From positions 26,611,963-26,675,962 of the forward strand of contig NC_091142.1 in NCBI RefSeq assembly GCF_041381155.1: a stretch of DNA of 64,000 nucleotides, in the 5' to 3' direction. This stretch comes from Argopecten irradians. Its lineage: Eukaryota; Mollusca; Bivalvia; Pectinida; Pectinidae. Numbering within the stretch: the stretch's first letter is position 1; every line of letters starts with the position of its first letter. The notes beneath the pieces are model-generated. The model was not told where the DNA came from and did no database searches. It worked only from the letters and a program-made list of their open reading frames with translations. Made by a program: the position numbers and the translations under genes. Shown here piece by piece: positions 38,101-50,289 of this stretch.

Positions 38101-41100
38101 GTACAGAGCATCTCCTCGGTGGTGAATATTGCATTTCAATTATTATCGTCGGTTACATCTCATCAAACTAGTGGTTGTATGGATGACTGATACATTCTAC
38201 TGGGGACGTTACATACAGAGTATGTACCAACACCTCATCAAATATTCATACTTAGAGGAGATATTGTCATTTGGAGAGTAGGTATAATGCCCAGCAAATA
38301 ACCTGTTGTGACAAAATTGAACCAACGCCAAATGCAATTAACAGGTTTTTATGTTATGAATAAACCATATGTCCGCTTAGGGAAATTAGAATTGTGAATG
38401 GAATCTATTGAATGACATTTTTATGCACTTCATAATAATAACCTTTCATCCAAATCATGTGGAGTTTTGACCTATTCTGCAATTATTGTATGCAGACTCA
38501 GAATAATCCTTTGACATTTTCTGTTAATTTCATTTACATGAATAGCAGATCAACACTCCCTATATGTAATAATGATGTTACCATTATTGATCAGATTTCG
38601 AATAACTGGATTTATTTTTTAGCTGGAACAACCCTACCACTGAAACAGGAAATATAGTTCCCATTCAGAGAGGATGGTATTACACTAATGTAATATCAAG
38701 TCTTAACGATAACAAAGGATACATTTCGTATGCATTAAACAAACTGTTGTGCATTCTTTTGTCGTCCTCTTAAATCCGATTAAATCCTGATTGGACAGTG
38801 ATATGTCCACCTAGCGATATCAGAATCGATACAATAACTCTAACTCTAACCATATCTGCTATATGGATCATTCATGGAGAATAAACCATTTCCTAAAACA
38901 TCCACGGAATTCTAAAGGAATAATCGTTTAATGACATTTCTGTCATGTAAAAATATTGTCGTTGACGTGGAATTTTATTGGCATATTTCTGGTAAATTTT
39001 GAAACCATACTTCAAGTATTATATACTATTTATTTTATTAAAGTTTGTTTTTAACTATCCTAGCATTTGGCATTTGATATTAAATAAAGTTATATAAGAC
39101 AGGCGAAAATATATATACTGATTCTTGTCACATATATTTGGATATTAACCAAATTCTATAATTTGTGGTTTTTTTCAGCTTCCGAAAACCCCCCAAAAAA
39201 TATTGACATGCTATAATTTATGATAACGAAAATCGATTTAGTTAGAATGCAGAATATATCATTTAGAAAACAGATATGTCTTTATACAACACGGCCTTGG
39301 CTAAAATGATAACCATATTTTTCTCACAGAAAGGGTCGATTTACGACAACATCAGAAAACTAGCTCCAACATTACAATATTACTGTTATAAATAGCTATC
39401 CTCTCATAAACGTAGTAGTATACCCACATCTTATTATATATACGGGAAGGTTGAAATAACATTCATATCCCGCTATTGAAGTCGATATGTCTACCATTTA
39501 TGAAAAAAGAAATAAAAAATAATGTATCAAATAGCAAAACACTATTATGGTAGTATTTTATCCGTTATCCAATGTTTAACAACACTGTAGTACAGTACAA
39601 CTTGTCATCATAATCGGCCCTTGTCTTATCCAGATATAGATGTGTATTCCGGCGAAATTGTTGGACGTTTTCTTTCGTAATTCATTGTAATTAACCCTTG
39701 TGTAATCCGGCAACTTGGCTTTACCAGTCAGATGTGCTGGTACCGGTGACATATGGACTCAGCACCTCTTGGACACAATGTACCTATATATTTTAGGAGT
39801 TTCTGCTCTTGTCTCTATACTGTAAGTCAATCTCATAGATAAGATTTGTCATGTTGCCACATAAGATATTGCCTCACTCTACTCCTAGAGCGATTATGTG
39901 TTGTTGTGCCTCTTTCTGTCCTGCAATTTCTAGTGATAATATGTGTTTCTAATACCTCGTATCAAGAAATATGTCATAAATGGTAATTGATTATTATAAC
40001 ATAATATCTGAGCACGTCACGTCTTTAGGATTCCATTCCAACATTACATTGTTCTTGTATACCATGCTTGATACTGTTGGTAAATGAACATATATACAAA
40101 TACAGATGACATTTATCCACACAAAGCCCTCTAGTGGTATATATTTAGAAATCCATTTTGAACGAAATAAAAACCCGCTTTCCCAATATGTATGCATGGG
40201 TTTTGATGCAGTATATCCAATACGTTGTTCTCATTAATGGACAACAGTTTGGTCATTATCAAGTTAACGATACATGCTCATTCCGCTTTCAAATACACAT
40301 TATCGGAAACTGCTCGGTGCAAGACTCTAGTAGTGTGTTCGGTGATATCATATCTATTTCTGCAGACTGTGCGACTAAATGAGATATAGGTGTCATTGCA
40401 GAAATGTCTTTTTATGGAGATGTCTGTCGGTATTGATTTCAGTCCTTCTCTCTCCAAATCACGGTCGGAGACAATATATAGTCGTATCTATTCCGAAACA
40501 GATCTCGCATGTAATGACGCCACAACAGATTCTATTCATTGATTGATTTGTGGGTAAAATTTCCTAACATGAAATTGACCAGAAATTGAAATTCATCCCA
40601 ACTTCTGGTTACAAACCGTAACTAAAATTGACAGGAATCGAGCGGAGTAGAGAATTTCCGGCTTAAAAACTGAAATTGATTTCATTATTGTATAAAGGAT
40701 CTGTCCCTCTGATAGAAGTCTTGTTATTCCTTGGTCGATGCAAACTGTGATATATGGAAGTTTGTTACGTGTGTTTTTCAGATATACACATATTTGTTTG
40801 TGTTGACAGCACAGTACTGATAGTTCAGTGAGTCAGAACTATAAAAACTCTTAAAAATCGATTATTGTTAACTTGAAATAATTGACATTTTATATTCCTT
40901 TGGTTTCTTTAATGATCATAGAGTTTCAACTTCATAACGATTAAAATATCCTGTTAGTTTAGGTCGCCTAATGTTACTATGTATAAATATCCTATGTAAT
41001 AGTTTAAACAGTGTCAATTCCATTGTCTATTAACAATACTACAAACTATCAATGATTAATAAGAAGAGAGCGCATTACGCTGTCAACAATTCAATATGAA

Positions 41101-41764
41101 CGTTATTTTTTCTTCATTTATTTACGACAGCAAATGTATCTTAATTTATTTGTTTGAAAGAGGTTCATGTAGATCACGTATGTGATCTTCTGAGATACGT
41201 CGTGTGTGTGACCATTTGCATTAAACATAGACGTCAATTATTCTTTAACATTCGAAATTTAATGTAAGTTTACTAACTTTGTTTGCAGTTTTATTCTCTG
41301 TTAAAGTTTGTTTTAGTTAAGATAAATCACAAACACGATCAATTAGGTGTTAGCAGTACGAGGCGTATGTGTAGTGGAAACTGATCTCGAAAGTCCTTAC
41401 TAATCGATAATCGACACAAGAACCACTTACATATGATACCATCTCTGTGATTAATTTAAATCATAATGGTGTGGAAATACGTAGAAGATTTCACAATAAA
41501 TAACTTACGCTTTGCTGCTGTATTATCAATTGTGATCATCTTGATGCTTGCAGTTACAGTTAAAACGTTTCCAAAGTCATTCGATGTGTCTTATACGCAG
41601 TGCATGGCAAATAATCTGTCAGGCTGAGATTTATTCACATCAATCAAACATCTGATTGAGTCACCATAGCAACGTAATGATTACTTGTCTGCTATTAAAT
41701 ATGATTATCTAAATACCCACTGTCGTAATATAACAAACTTTGGTAACTTCACACAAGTTGTTTT
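38101..41764. other. Intergenic DNA, no gene recognised
   Basis: A+T-rich sequence with only short open frames lacking motifs on both strands (for example 38457-38657 and 40158-40382). No repeats that I could resolve. It may include promoter sequence of the minus-strand channel gene near 38.1-38.3 kb. Confidence 0.4.
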
Positions 41765-42085
41765 GAGTTATCTTCCTTATTCAAAGTTTGGACGAGGCTA
41801 TATCAAACGGAATGAAAATAAAATCATTGGTCTTGCCGGCCGACAATATGTTTTAGTAAGGTTGCTGTCGGTTTACCCAAATCGATTAGAGTTGTCTTTC
41901 CTTATTTAAAATTTAGACAAGTCTATAGCTAAGAGAACGAAAAATATCCCAACCTTTTTTATGCCGACAGTAAATTTTAGTAAGATTGTTAACGGTGTTA
42001 GTTTTACCCAAATTGATTCGAGTTGTCTTTCCTTATTTGACGTCTAGACGAGGCTATAGCAAAGAACAAAACATGTCGGTGGTAA
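41765..42085 (+). repeat. Degenerate tandem repeat, unit about 124-131 bp, 2.5 copies
   Basis: Copies start at GAGTT(A/G)TCTTTCCTTATT at 41765, 41889 and 42020. Each continues with a GACGAGGCTATAGC-like word. The first two also carry GCCGACAGTAAATTTTAGTA-like and GTTTACCCAAATTGATT-like words. The third copy is partial. Divergence between copies is high, so the array is old. Confidence 0.65.
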
Positions 42086-42239
42086 TTTGAGAATATCGTT
42101 CTTGAGAATACACGACTGTACGAGTTTTGACTTTAAACTAATAGACTTCAATATATATGTTTTGGTTAAATCAGGGATGGTATAAAAGCATAGTAGAATG
42201 AATCACAATATCTGTACAAATAAAGAAATGTAATTTATG

Positions 42240-42715
42240 TTTGTGTATGCCTGTTGATCCGATTGGAGTTTTGCATATATCTATTGGTTCAGTTGTTGTT
42301 TTAATTTGCCTTGTAGTCTCTATTAAATTATGTTCAGTTGTTTTGCATACATTTGTATGTCTACCTTTACCATTGGTATTGGCACCGTCGTTACTTTAGT
42401 TTATCTATTGTGTCTCTTTTGTTTTCTGTATTTCTAGCTTTTGATGTTTCTGTATATTTATTGGCCTGTTGATGTTTTTGTATACCTAACAGCTCCGTTA
42501 TTTTGTCTGTGTATTGGACCGTTCTTGTTCTTATGATTAAGGGTAGGGTACCGTTTTGTTTTTGTATGTCTGCTATTACTGTCGTATTCCTTTTCGCATA
42601 TTTGTTAATTTTGTATTATTTCCCGTTGTTTTTCTTGCATGTCTAATGGTCTTATTGTAGTTTTAATTGCATCTATTGATTCCGTTGTTATTGGCCTATA
42701 CATTTACTATTATTT
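42240..42715 (+). repeat. Highly degenerate ~30-bp tandem repeat, T/G-rich on the plus strand
   Basis: The words TTTGTATGTCT, CTATTGGTTCAG, GTTGTTTTT and CCGTT recur at about 28-32 bp spacing throughout, with a marked shortage of A and G against T on the plus strand. Individual units are strongly diverged and boundaries are soft. No coding capacity. Confidence 0.5.
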
Positions 42716-42771
42716 CTATAATAATTGACTACCTGTGTTGTATGGAGCTCACTGACTGATATGCCACACAA

Positions 42772-44369
42772 TTATTTTATTTCGTTTTATCGAAATATTA
42801 TTTCTTTTCATGGAAATGTTATTTCGTTTTAACGAAATATTAATTCGTTTTAACTAAATACTATTTCGTTTTATCGAAATAATATTGAGATTATCACTTT
42901 ATCATTTTGATGATTCATTTGTTTTAAGCCCAAATGATCAGTTAATACCAAGAGGATTGAAAGGGCCCTAGGCCCGTATTCATGAAGGTTGCCATTCTCA
43001 AATGCATAAAATGGTAAGGGATGTGATGTCTAAATGGGCATGTCATTGACATTATATCATGTTTTTTGTCTCTTCTGCTCTTCTGAAGAAGCCAAAATAA
43101 TAATAATAGTATTAATATTGTGATAAAACTATAAACAGACAGTTACTTCACGATGTTCACCTATATATAGGTAAATCTAGACGTTTTAATCTCTATATGA
43201 TTTAAATTAGCCATGACATAAGTTTTTGACATAAGTTTTTGAAATAAGCTTTTGAAATTTAAAGATTCTCTTTTAAAAAAAAAAAACAAAAAAAAAACCC
43301 AACAACATTTGAATAACGTTGTATAAATTCTACTCTAATTATCCTCTGATAAAGATATACTTGGAGTATTTTGTTGAGCATGGTTGTTTTAATACGATTA
43401 CTTTGTTTTATTCTATATACAGCATACACTTATCTTATTAAAAGAATATACATGTATATTTTCAATTATTTTCAGGAAATTTAACAGTATGAAGAGAGCA
43501 ATGACAAGTGTATATACATATGGACTGTTGGTCATTGTCTGTCAATATCTGAGCAACATTTGGTCTAATTAGTAATATAACATGTTCTTGTATTAAAATA
43601 ATAGCTGTATTTGTATTATGTGTGTTGTGTGAATGGAGTATGCAAAAGAGTTATCTCCCTTTATCTGTTGTAAAATTTCATTTCGAAACTTAAATATAAT
43701 ATATATAATTGATGTAAGTTTAAACTATTACTTTTGCCACCATTGGAGAGAATTTATATAGGCTTTGCCTGTTATTTAATCCATTTGACTTGTAACATCT
43801 TTGTCAATAAAATTTGTTGAAATGAAATTAATATTGTATACCACATATAAATAAAGTAAAATACAACTTACATCATTGGCTGATATTCATAGAATTGCAT
43901 GATTTACGGAAACCGTATGAAGTTGTTACAGTATGTAGCGCGAAACTTAAGAAAAAGTGGGAAACATCCTCTATAAAATTTTATAGTTAGAACGATTTAT
44001 TTGTTTGTGTTATACAAGTTATCTGATTAATTGCTACCCGAACAAAATCCTGTGGAACTATGTATTATATGGAATGAAGCACTGTTTGCGCAAGCACCAA
44101 AAGCAAAATAAATTATTTAATATTATTTTTGGTGTGAATTAGACATATATACACGATTAAACACACACGAATTATTGTTCAAATAATGAGTATCCTTTAT
44201 GCTCTGTCGGCGGTTGGGCATCTTTTAACGAAATAAAATATTTCGATAAAACGAAATAGTAATTCGATAAAACGAAATAACATTTCGATAAAATGAAATA
44301 GTTATTCGATAAAACGAAATAGTAATTCGTTAAAATGAAATAACATTTCGATAAAACGAAATAAAATAA
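42772..44369. mobile_element. 1.6 kb element with inverted terminal arrays of TTTCGTTTTATCGAAAT
   Basis: The left terminus (42772-42886) is an array of four to five palindrome-like units related to ATTTCGTTTTATCGAAATA. The right terminus (44228-44369) is the same array inverted (CGATAAAACGAAATA...), about seven units. The outermost 25 bp match closely: TTATTTTATTTCGTTTTATC at the left and its inverse at the right. The 1.3 kb interior has no convincing open frame. No target duplication was apparent. The architecture of a tandem sub-repeat inside inverted ends suggests a non-autonomous DNA transposon. Confidence 0.6.
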
Positions 44370-46040
44370 GTCCTACGATTTTCTGATTTAAAATACACGG
44401 ATGCTGAATGATCTTAGTCCAATGCTCATGTGCAGCTTTCACAAGTGGTAAAGTGTTCCGCAATGCATAAACAGCACCAGTCGGTGATGGTTTTATCATA
44501 GCATCATTCTTAATGTATTGCTTTTATACGATACTTTGTAGTGTACGTGTGTTGACACAACATTATTTGTGTTGCTTATGTCAACGAAAGGAAATAAATA
44601 CGACAATTTGTAGTAGTTTGAACACTGTGTATTGAGTCATATGTGTGATTCCATAAAAATACTTTGTCTCCATACATTAAAGGTTTGGTAAATACACCCC
44701 GTATCTACACGACATACGAATGCCACTTGGTATACAGCTTCCATATACTCCATCATTTTAGAACATTAGGGGCGACAATTGCGAAACAGGTACACCAGGT
44801 CCAGATAAACAATGCGGATTTGACGATGAAATGGTCTCACTCTGGTCTCACTCAGTTTCGGAACACAGGTAGGATGTACACATCGCAAGTTCACTCAAAA
44901 TTTTCATACAATATTCAGTCCAGAAAACATGTCCATTCTACATATTTTAGGATGGATATTTCTTATGGAAACTTTAACAATATGCCAAAGAATGATATTT
45001 AAATACTAGATATTAAGGAACATGCATAACTGACATATGTATATGTTACTAAAGGATAATCAACTACGGAATACATATCTGATCGCATCTCCACCCCATT
45101 TGTGTAGTTTTTGTATGCAGTCATGCATGACGAAGTGGTTTTATGGTAAAGAGGAACTCCTATTCTTGGCAATTGTCCGCCAACTTCGAAAATCACGTGA
45201 TTCTAAATCTAAACAGCATGCATCTGAAGTACAGTCATGCGTATTGAAGGAGTATCTCCAGCTTGCGTTTTCTAGGATATAAGCCTGGTGACCATATGTG
45301 GTGATTTAGTCTAAGCAACGTCTGCATGAAGAGTATAGTCAAAGACTTCGAGGCTGAGTCCTTGTTAGTTATGGATGTTAACATTAAGATTGAAGATTAA
45401 CATGATCTATTTGAAATCCTCTAGAGTTATTGTGCACTACATAAATATATTAGAACTAGTTACGGATAGAATTGCACCAGAAAACATAGGTCGGTCATCA
45501 CAGATTTTTTTATTGGATAGGTGAGATGTCCAAACAATAATTCATCTACATTGTGGTGAATGTTATTGTAAATTAGTCTTTCAACAAACAAGTAAGGCTA
45601 GAATGACAGAAAAGTAAAATGAAATAATTAACGGGGAATCATGCTGGAGTGTTAAATCATCGGATCTGTCCCAAGATCTAGCACGTCTCATACTGATATA
45701 ACCACTACGTAATACATTATAAAGACTAATGAAAAAAGACATGCTCCGAACGTCTGTTCCCAAATAAACTTTGACGTGAAATGTAGTCAAGAAGACATAG
45801 CCGCAGTAACATTTCAAGTGTGTTTATATGGCCAAAATCTGTTACAATTTGCCTCTATCTATTGGGATTTATATATGCAGATCAAAACATGACTGAGAAT
45901 AATAAAGCAAAAATAATTAATATATATATATATATATATATAAGCTGAATACTGTCTCACAGGAATAAACTAGTGTTTTGAACGAAGGCAAAATAAAACT
46001 GAATTATTATAATGCAGTTTGGTCATAAAGATAATGCAGT
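44370..46040. other. Intergenic DNA, no gene recognised
   Basis: Only short open frames without motifs (for example 44664-45002 plus, 45581-45817 minus). An (AT)n microsatellite lies at about 45920-45942. Confidence 0.4.
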
Positions 46041-46139
46041 CTGGAGTTATTGGCAGTTATACGTACCACATTGGTATTAAATGCGTCACGAATAAAAATA
46101 GACGTGCCGCCATATGCGCATAACTACCGGTAACTCCAG
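46041..46139. repeat. 99-bp inverted-repeat element (MITE-like)
   Basis: The left arm CTGGAGTTATTGGCAGTTAT plus ACGTA pairs with the right arm TATGCGCATAACTACCGGTA plus ACTCCAG, with a few mismatches over about 25 bp. It lies immediately upstream of the candidate promoter at 46160. Confidence 0.6.
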
Positions 46140-46159
46140 CCTATCACATGCACTTTCAT

Positions 46160-46332
46160 CGCCGCCATCTTGAAGGTCAAAATTTACGTTGGTCTCAGAC
46201 GTTCTAATGTCACGTGCCACGACCTCGTTTTGGATTCAGGGACAGATCCTGGGCGGTCCTAGCTACCGTGGTATATATCTTGAATAAGTCGGAGATTCTA
46301 CTGCATACACCTGGAAGTAAAATACACGACAG
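46160..46332 (+). promoter_or_regulatory. Candidate promoter and non-coding first exon of an unidentified plus-strand transcript
   Basis: GCCGCCATCTTG at 46161-46172 is a perfect YY1-type core element, often found at transcription starts. An E-box CACGTG lies near 46212. The segment ends ACACGACAG followed by GTAAGT at 46333, a full-consensus donor. The G+C content is higher than the flanks. I see no coding sequence in the segment, and the downstream partner exon is unknown (one candidate is at 48881). A minus-strand reading of the YY1 site is also possible. Confidence 0.3.
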
Positions 46333-48568
46333 GTAAGTTCTAATTCGGATTATCATAAAACAAAACAACATTGCTGTTCAGGTGTTCTAATCAAATCCAT
46401 ACGATGGAATTTCAAAATATTTAGCAAATGTGATTGTTTTCATCATAGATTGTATTCTAATGTAACACGTTCGTTTAGTTTTACAAAAAGAATTAAATTA
46501 AATTTAAAAAATAAAATAAAATGATATGTTGACAATTCGTCACAGGAAACGATGGATTATTTGATTACAACACCTTTCATATCATTACTCAATATTAGAA
46601 AATTAATATCAGCATGGAATTACAAGATACAATTTCCTGTGAAGATCAACGTCACAAAAGTTTTGGAATCTAACAGTGTTCATCGAATAAATACTTCATA
46701 CGAATATTAATTATTGGAATTTATACAATGTAAAACGGTGTGCAGATATATAACAACATAGAGGAAAAATATTTACTTTAGTAAGAATATATCATATATC
46801 TAGAAAATGTGATGCTATATATGTTATAAAATATGTCTATTACATTACATATAATACATATAATTTTCCTCTTCTTAACTTATGCATTTAGTGTAGCTAT
46901 AGATATACAGTCGAACCTGGTTTTTATCAATCAAATATTAAAAAAAGCTTAATAACAACTTCTACTCAGATGTTTTTCGAGTAAGTATATTTTGCACAAC
47001 AAACAAAAACTAAATAAAATTATTTGAAATCAATATCTGACAAATTTGTTTTACCAAGGTTCTTTTGTATATAACACACATGTCACTATTGTAGAAGGGA
47101 GATTTCGTAAATTGATATAATAAAAATGAACATCGATATTATCATTGTCTATCTCACTGACAATTATGTAATATTAAAGTGAAACCAAAATACTGAAGGT
47201 AAAATATTGTACATACGAAGAACTACAATTTTCTGTTGAAAGATTGCAGGCAAAACAAGCGGGCTTTCTTCGTTTTATAATAACTATTGTTTCACATAAT
47301 TATTTCAAACAATAAAATGGCGCGAAAATCTCCCAACAGACAATAGTCGTACACACACGTAATACTACAAACATCTTTATCACATACACGTTTACGAACG
47401 GAGGTGATGTTGAGTGTTAGTAGGGGTAACAATCTTTAGTAAATGGCATTTATACTGAGTGGACATTCTTATCACATTAATTATATAAGTACTATATACA
47501 CATACTAAAATGGAATGGAAATTGATGAATAGAACATTCGGATAAGGTTTCTTGCAGTATTGTACATTTTTTCTAATATTTACGATCCTACCTTTATATT
47601 AATTTTACTTCTTAAATCCAGCTTAGCACTTGATATTTTGACTTAAACACAAGTCTTTTGAGGCTTATTTATTGATCTTTATGACATTGGTTCTACCCGC
47701 GGAGTATATATTTATGATGTACAAATGTATGTAGATAATCTGGTTAATCAAAACAAGATAAATATAATAACATAAATAAATAAATAAAATCTCATGTAAA
47801 ACAATTTTCTAGATTTGCTGCATTAAGGGTTTATCAATTGTTTTCGTTAATTTATGTGATGTATTCAGTATACCTCACTGTTGCTATATTGAATTGAATA
47901 ATATCACTAATTCAATTTCTTACTCAGTTATTGTGAAAACGTGTATCACAGTGTTTGTTTGACGTAGTGAAGTTCGGAATAGGAGTAAGTATTTAAATTT
48001 GATACTTAATTAACGAATATGTCAATATCACGCGTTATTTGCAGTTCTTTTTTTAGATATCATATCCGAATATTATCTAGACAATGATTTTATCAAGATA
48101 ATAATTTAACTCCCTTTTAAAGTCATCAATTAATGCTTACCTATATCTATTTTGCAAAATGTATTTATTGTAGTGGATAAATTCAGGAACCAATGATTAG
48201 GCATCTTGTGAAATGAATTAGACATAAATGTGGTTTAAATAGTGCATGATGGGTGTAGTTCATAAATGCTCACACCAAGAATATAGTTTTATTTGAAGAA
48301 GACTATAATTATGATTGACTATAAAGAATGAAAACTGGTAATTAATTAGTGATGGACATCCGTTATCATGTCTCCAATGCTAAACGACACATCGTTTGCA
48401 AATGCTCACACCAGGATGATAGTTTTGATTCAAAGGGATTACAAATTATGATTGATTATAGAGAATGAAAATTAATTACTTAGTTATGAGTATCCATTAC
48501 GTTATCTCTATGCTAAAAAACGCAATCGTATTTCTGTTATCTACGCCCGGTAAATAAATGTTAAATGA
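46333..48568. other. Non-coding stretch, nothing recognised
   Basis: Very A+T-rich, with AAAT-type simple repeats near 47766-47790. No exon-like segment was found. Confidence 0.4.
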
Positions 48569-48759
48569 GTTCTGTATTTACATATTACATGATTATCTGC
48601 CTTGCGGGAATGCATTGATTATGACGTCATTTGTTTGCGAGCGTAACGTCATACTTTTTAGAGAAAGTGACGTAAATTTTGCTTACAAAATTAATGGTGA
48701 CGTCACAATGGATATCAATCTGCAAGGGAGCTAACTCTGTAATATGCAAAGACGGTATA
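48569..48759. repeat. MITE with two TGACGTCA sites, related to 6602-6776
   Basis: The left end TTCTGTATTTACATATTACA, then GATTATCTGCCTTGCGG, pairs imperfectly with the right end TGCAAGGGAGCTAACTCTGT plus AATATGCAAAGACGGTAT. The interior carries TGACGTCA at 48622-48629 and 48698-48705, arranged symmetrically, and GCGAGCGTAACGTCAT. This is the best-preserved long copy of the family in the window. Confidence 0.65.
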
Positions 48760-48880
48760 GACAATCGAAAATTAATCTGGTTATATGATGGTATGGTCAG
48801 TGCGGTAACATTCTATATTTAGCATAGGTGGATAAATTGATAATGATCTCAATTATTCTGTTATATACACGCCGACATAG

Positions 48881-48984
48881 TACGAACAAAACAACACCGA
48901 GACGAGCTGAACCGTGGAGTCTGAAAGGAGAGAAAGCCGATTGTGGCTCACAAACAGAAGTACCATGGGATTCAACTGAAAAAG
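48881..48984 (+). other. Orphan exon-like segment, unknown protein
   Basis: A 104-bp segment preceded by CCGACATAG (weak acceptor) and followed by GTACAT (donor-like) is open in one plus-strand frame. It reads TNKTTPRRAEPWSLKGEKAD and continues CGSQTEVPWDSTEK. It is more G+C-rich than its surroundings and strongly charged, unlike the hydrophobic random frames nearby. It starts and ends within codons and has no initiating ATG. I do not recognise the protein. It could be an internal exon of an unseen gene or chance. Confidence 0.2.
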
Positions 48985-50289
48985 GTACATTTGGAAACAA
49001 GATATTTGGGATTTCTAAAAATGAGTTAACAATTGTTTAGTGAAAATTGCATGAATAAATCCGTTTAGAAAAATATGCACATAGAGCAGTCATTTCGGAA
49101 TGAGTGAACAAATGAATGGATTTAAGGCAATGATGTTAAAAGGCATTTGAGAAGCATTAATGAGCACGATGATTTAGAAATTCTCTTTTCTACAAATTTG
49201 TTAACCAAACGCCAACTGAGAAAAATAAAAGTGTACATCAATGTTTCCGAATTATTTCTTCACTATTTCTTTTTTATCTTTATTTTTCTAATCCTTTGTT
49301 ATGTGTTTTAATATTCGTTATTTAAACAATCGATGTAAATCAAATGTAATATATAGAGAGATATACTTCTATCCAAGTACATGTAAATAAAACATTCAAA
49401 GGTCAAATCAATAAATAAATTGACATTCCTGTCAATATAATACTATTATCACTAACGATGCTTTTTTTCTATCTTTGTATCGAAAAATCATTTTAAGAAA
49501 AAAAATTCAATTAGGACATTTCTCGCTATAAAACGAAAATTTGTGGACATAAGAAATACATTAAATATATATCATATTCATCAAACATTAAATATATACA
49601 AATCTATTCAGTGTGTCACATAAGGAATGTACACACTACACAGCTCACTTTCTATACATGTATCACTATAATCATACTGCAAGAGTTGCATTTAATTTCC
49701 TGCATACATTTTCATACTTTTAAAAATCTAACCAAGGATGCTTTTGTAATACAAATCTTTAATTCCTCGGCATTACTGATTACCACAAAGACATACGTTA
49801 CTCATCTCCTGCATTTTATGAAAATTTGTTTTTCCGCTTTAGTGAAATTCTGTTATTTATATTTTTCTAGGAAATATGCGCACAGCTGTGTAAAGTGTTT
49901 TCAAGATGTACAGTCATTAGTTCACGTTTTTTATTACTTTTGTTCTGTTTAAAACTTTGACGTCGTGGCCTGACTAAAACAGCATATTTCGCCCTTGATC
50001 ATCACATTTTTAATGAATTTTTAAATTTTGAATTGGTATTCAAAGTATGCAGTGCCAACTTTCATTTACTTTCAAGTACGTTTGAAAATATTTATTGTTT
50101 AAGCTTTGATGTTTAATTAAAGGCACACTACCGTTAATCAGTTACGATCTATGTTAACTGATGAGCACAACTATTTTGTATCTAGTTGTTTTTAATTTTA
50201 TAAATGTAAGAGAATTATTATTTTAAAGAATAAACGACCCTGGTTCGTTTTTCTTAACAGTTTGTTTGACTAACTGGTGATAGCTATTT
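48985..50289. other. Intergenic DNA and probable 3' UTR of the TRIM-like gene
   Basis: No gene recognised. A 113-codon plus-strand frame at 49611-49952 is A+T-driven (rich in Ile, Phe, Thr, Leu) and has no motif. On the minus strand the likely 3' UTR of the TRIM-like gene begins at 50289. Confidence 0.4.
50091..50096 (-). terminator. Candidate polyadenylation signal of the TRIM-like gene
   Basis: TTTATT on the plus strand reads AATAAA on the minus strand, about 195 bp beyond the stop codon. Confidence 0.4.

Noticed and set aside
42772..44369. Active DNA transposon with transposase
   Set aside because: The interior lacks any open frame long enough and has no DDE-type motif, so only a non-autonomous element is supported.
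49611..49952. 113-codon plus-strand open frame
   Set aside because: Amino-acid content follows A+T composition, no domain or conserved motif, no splice context.
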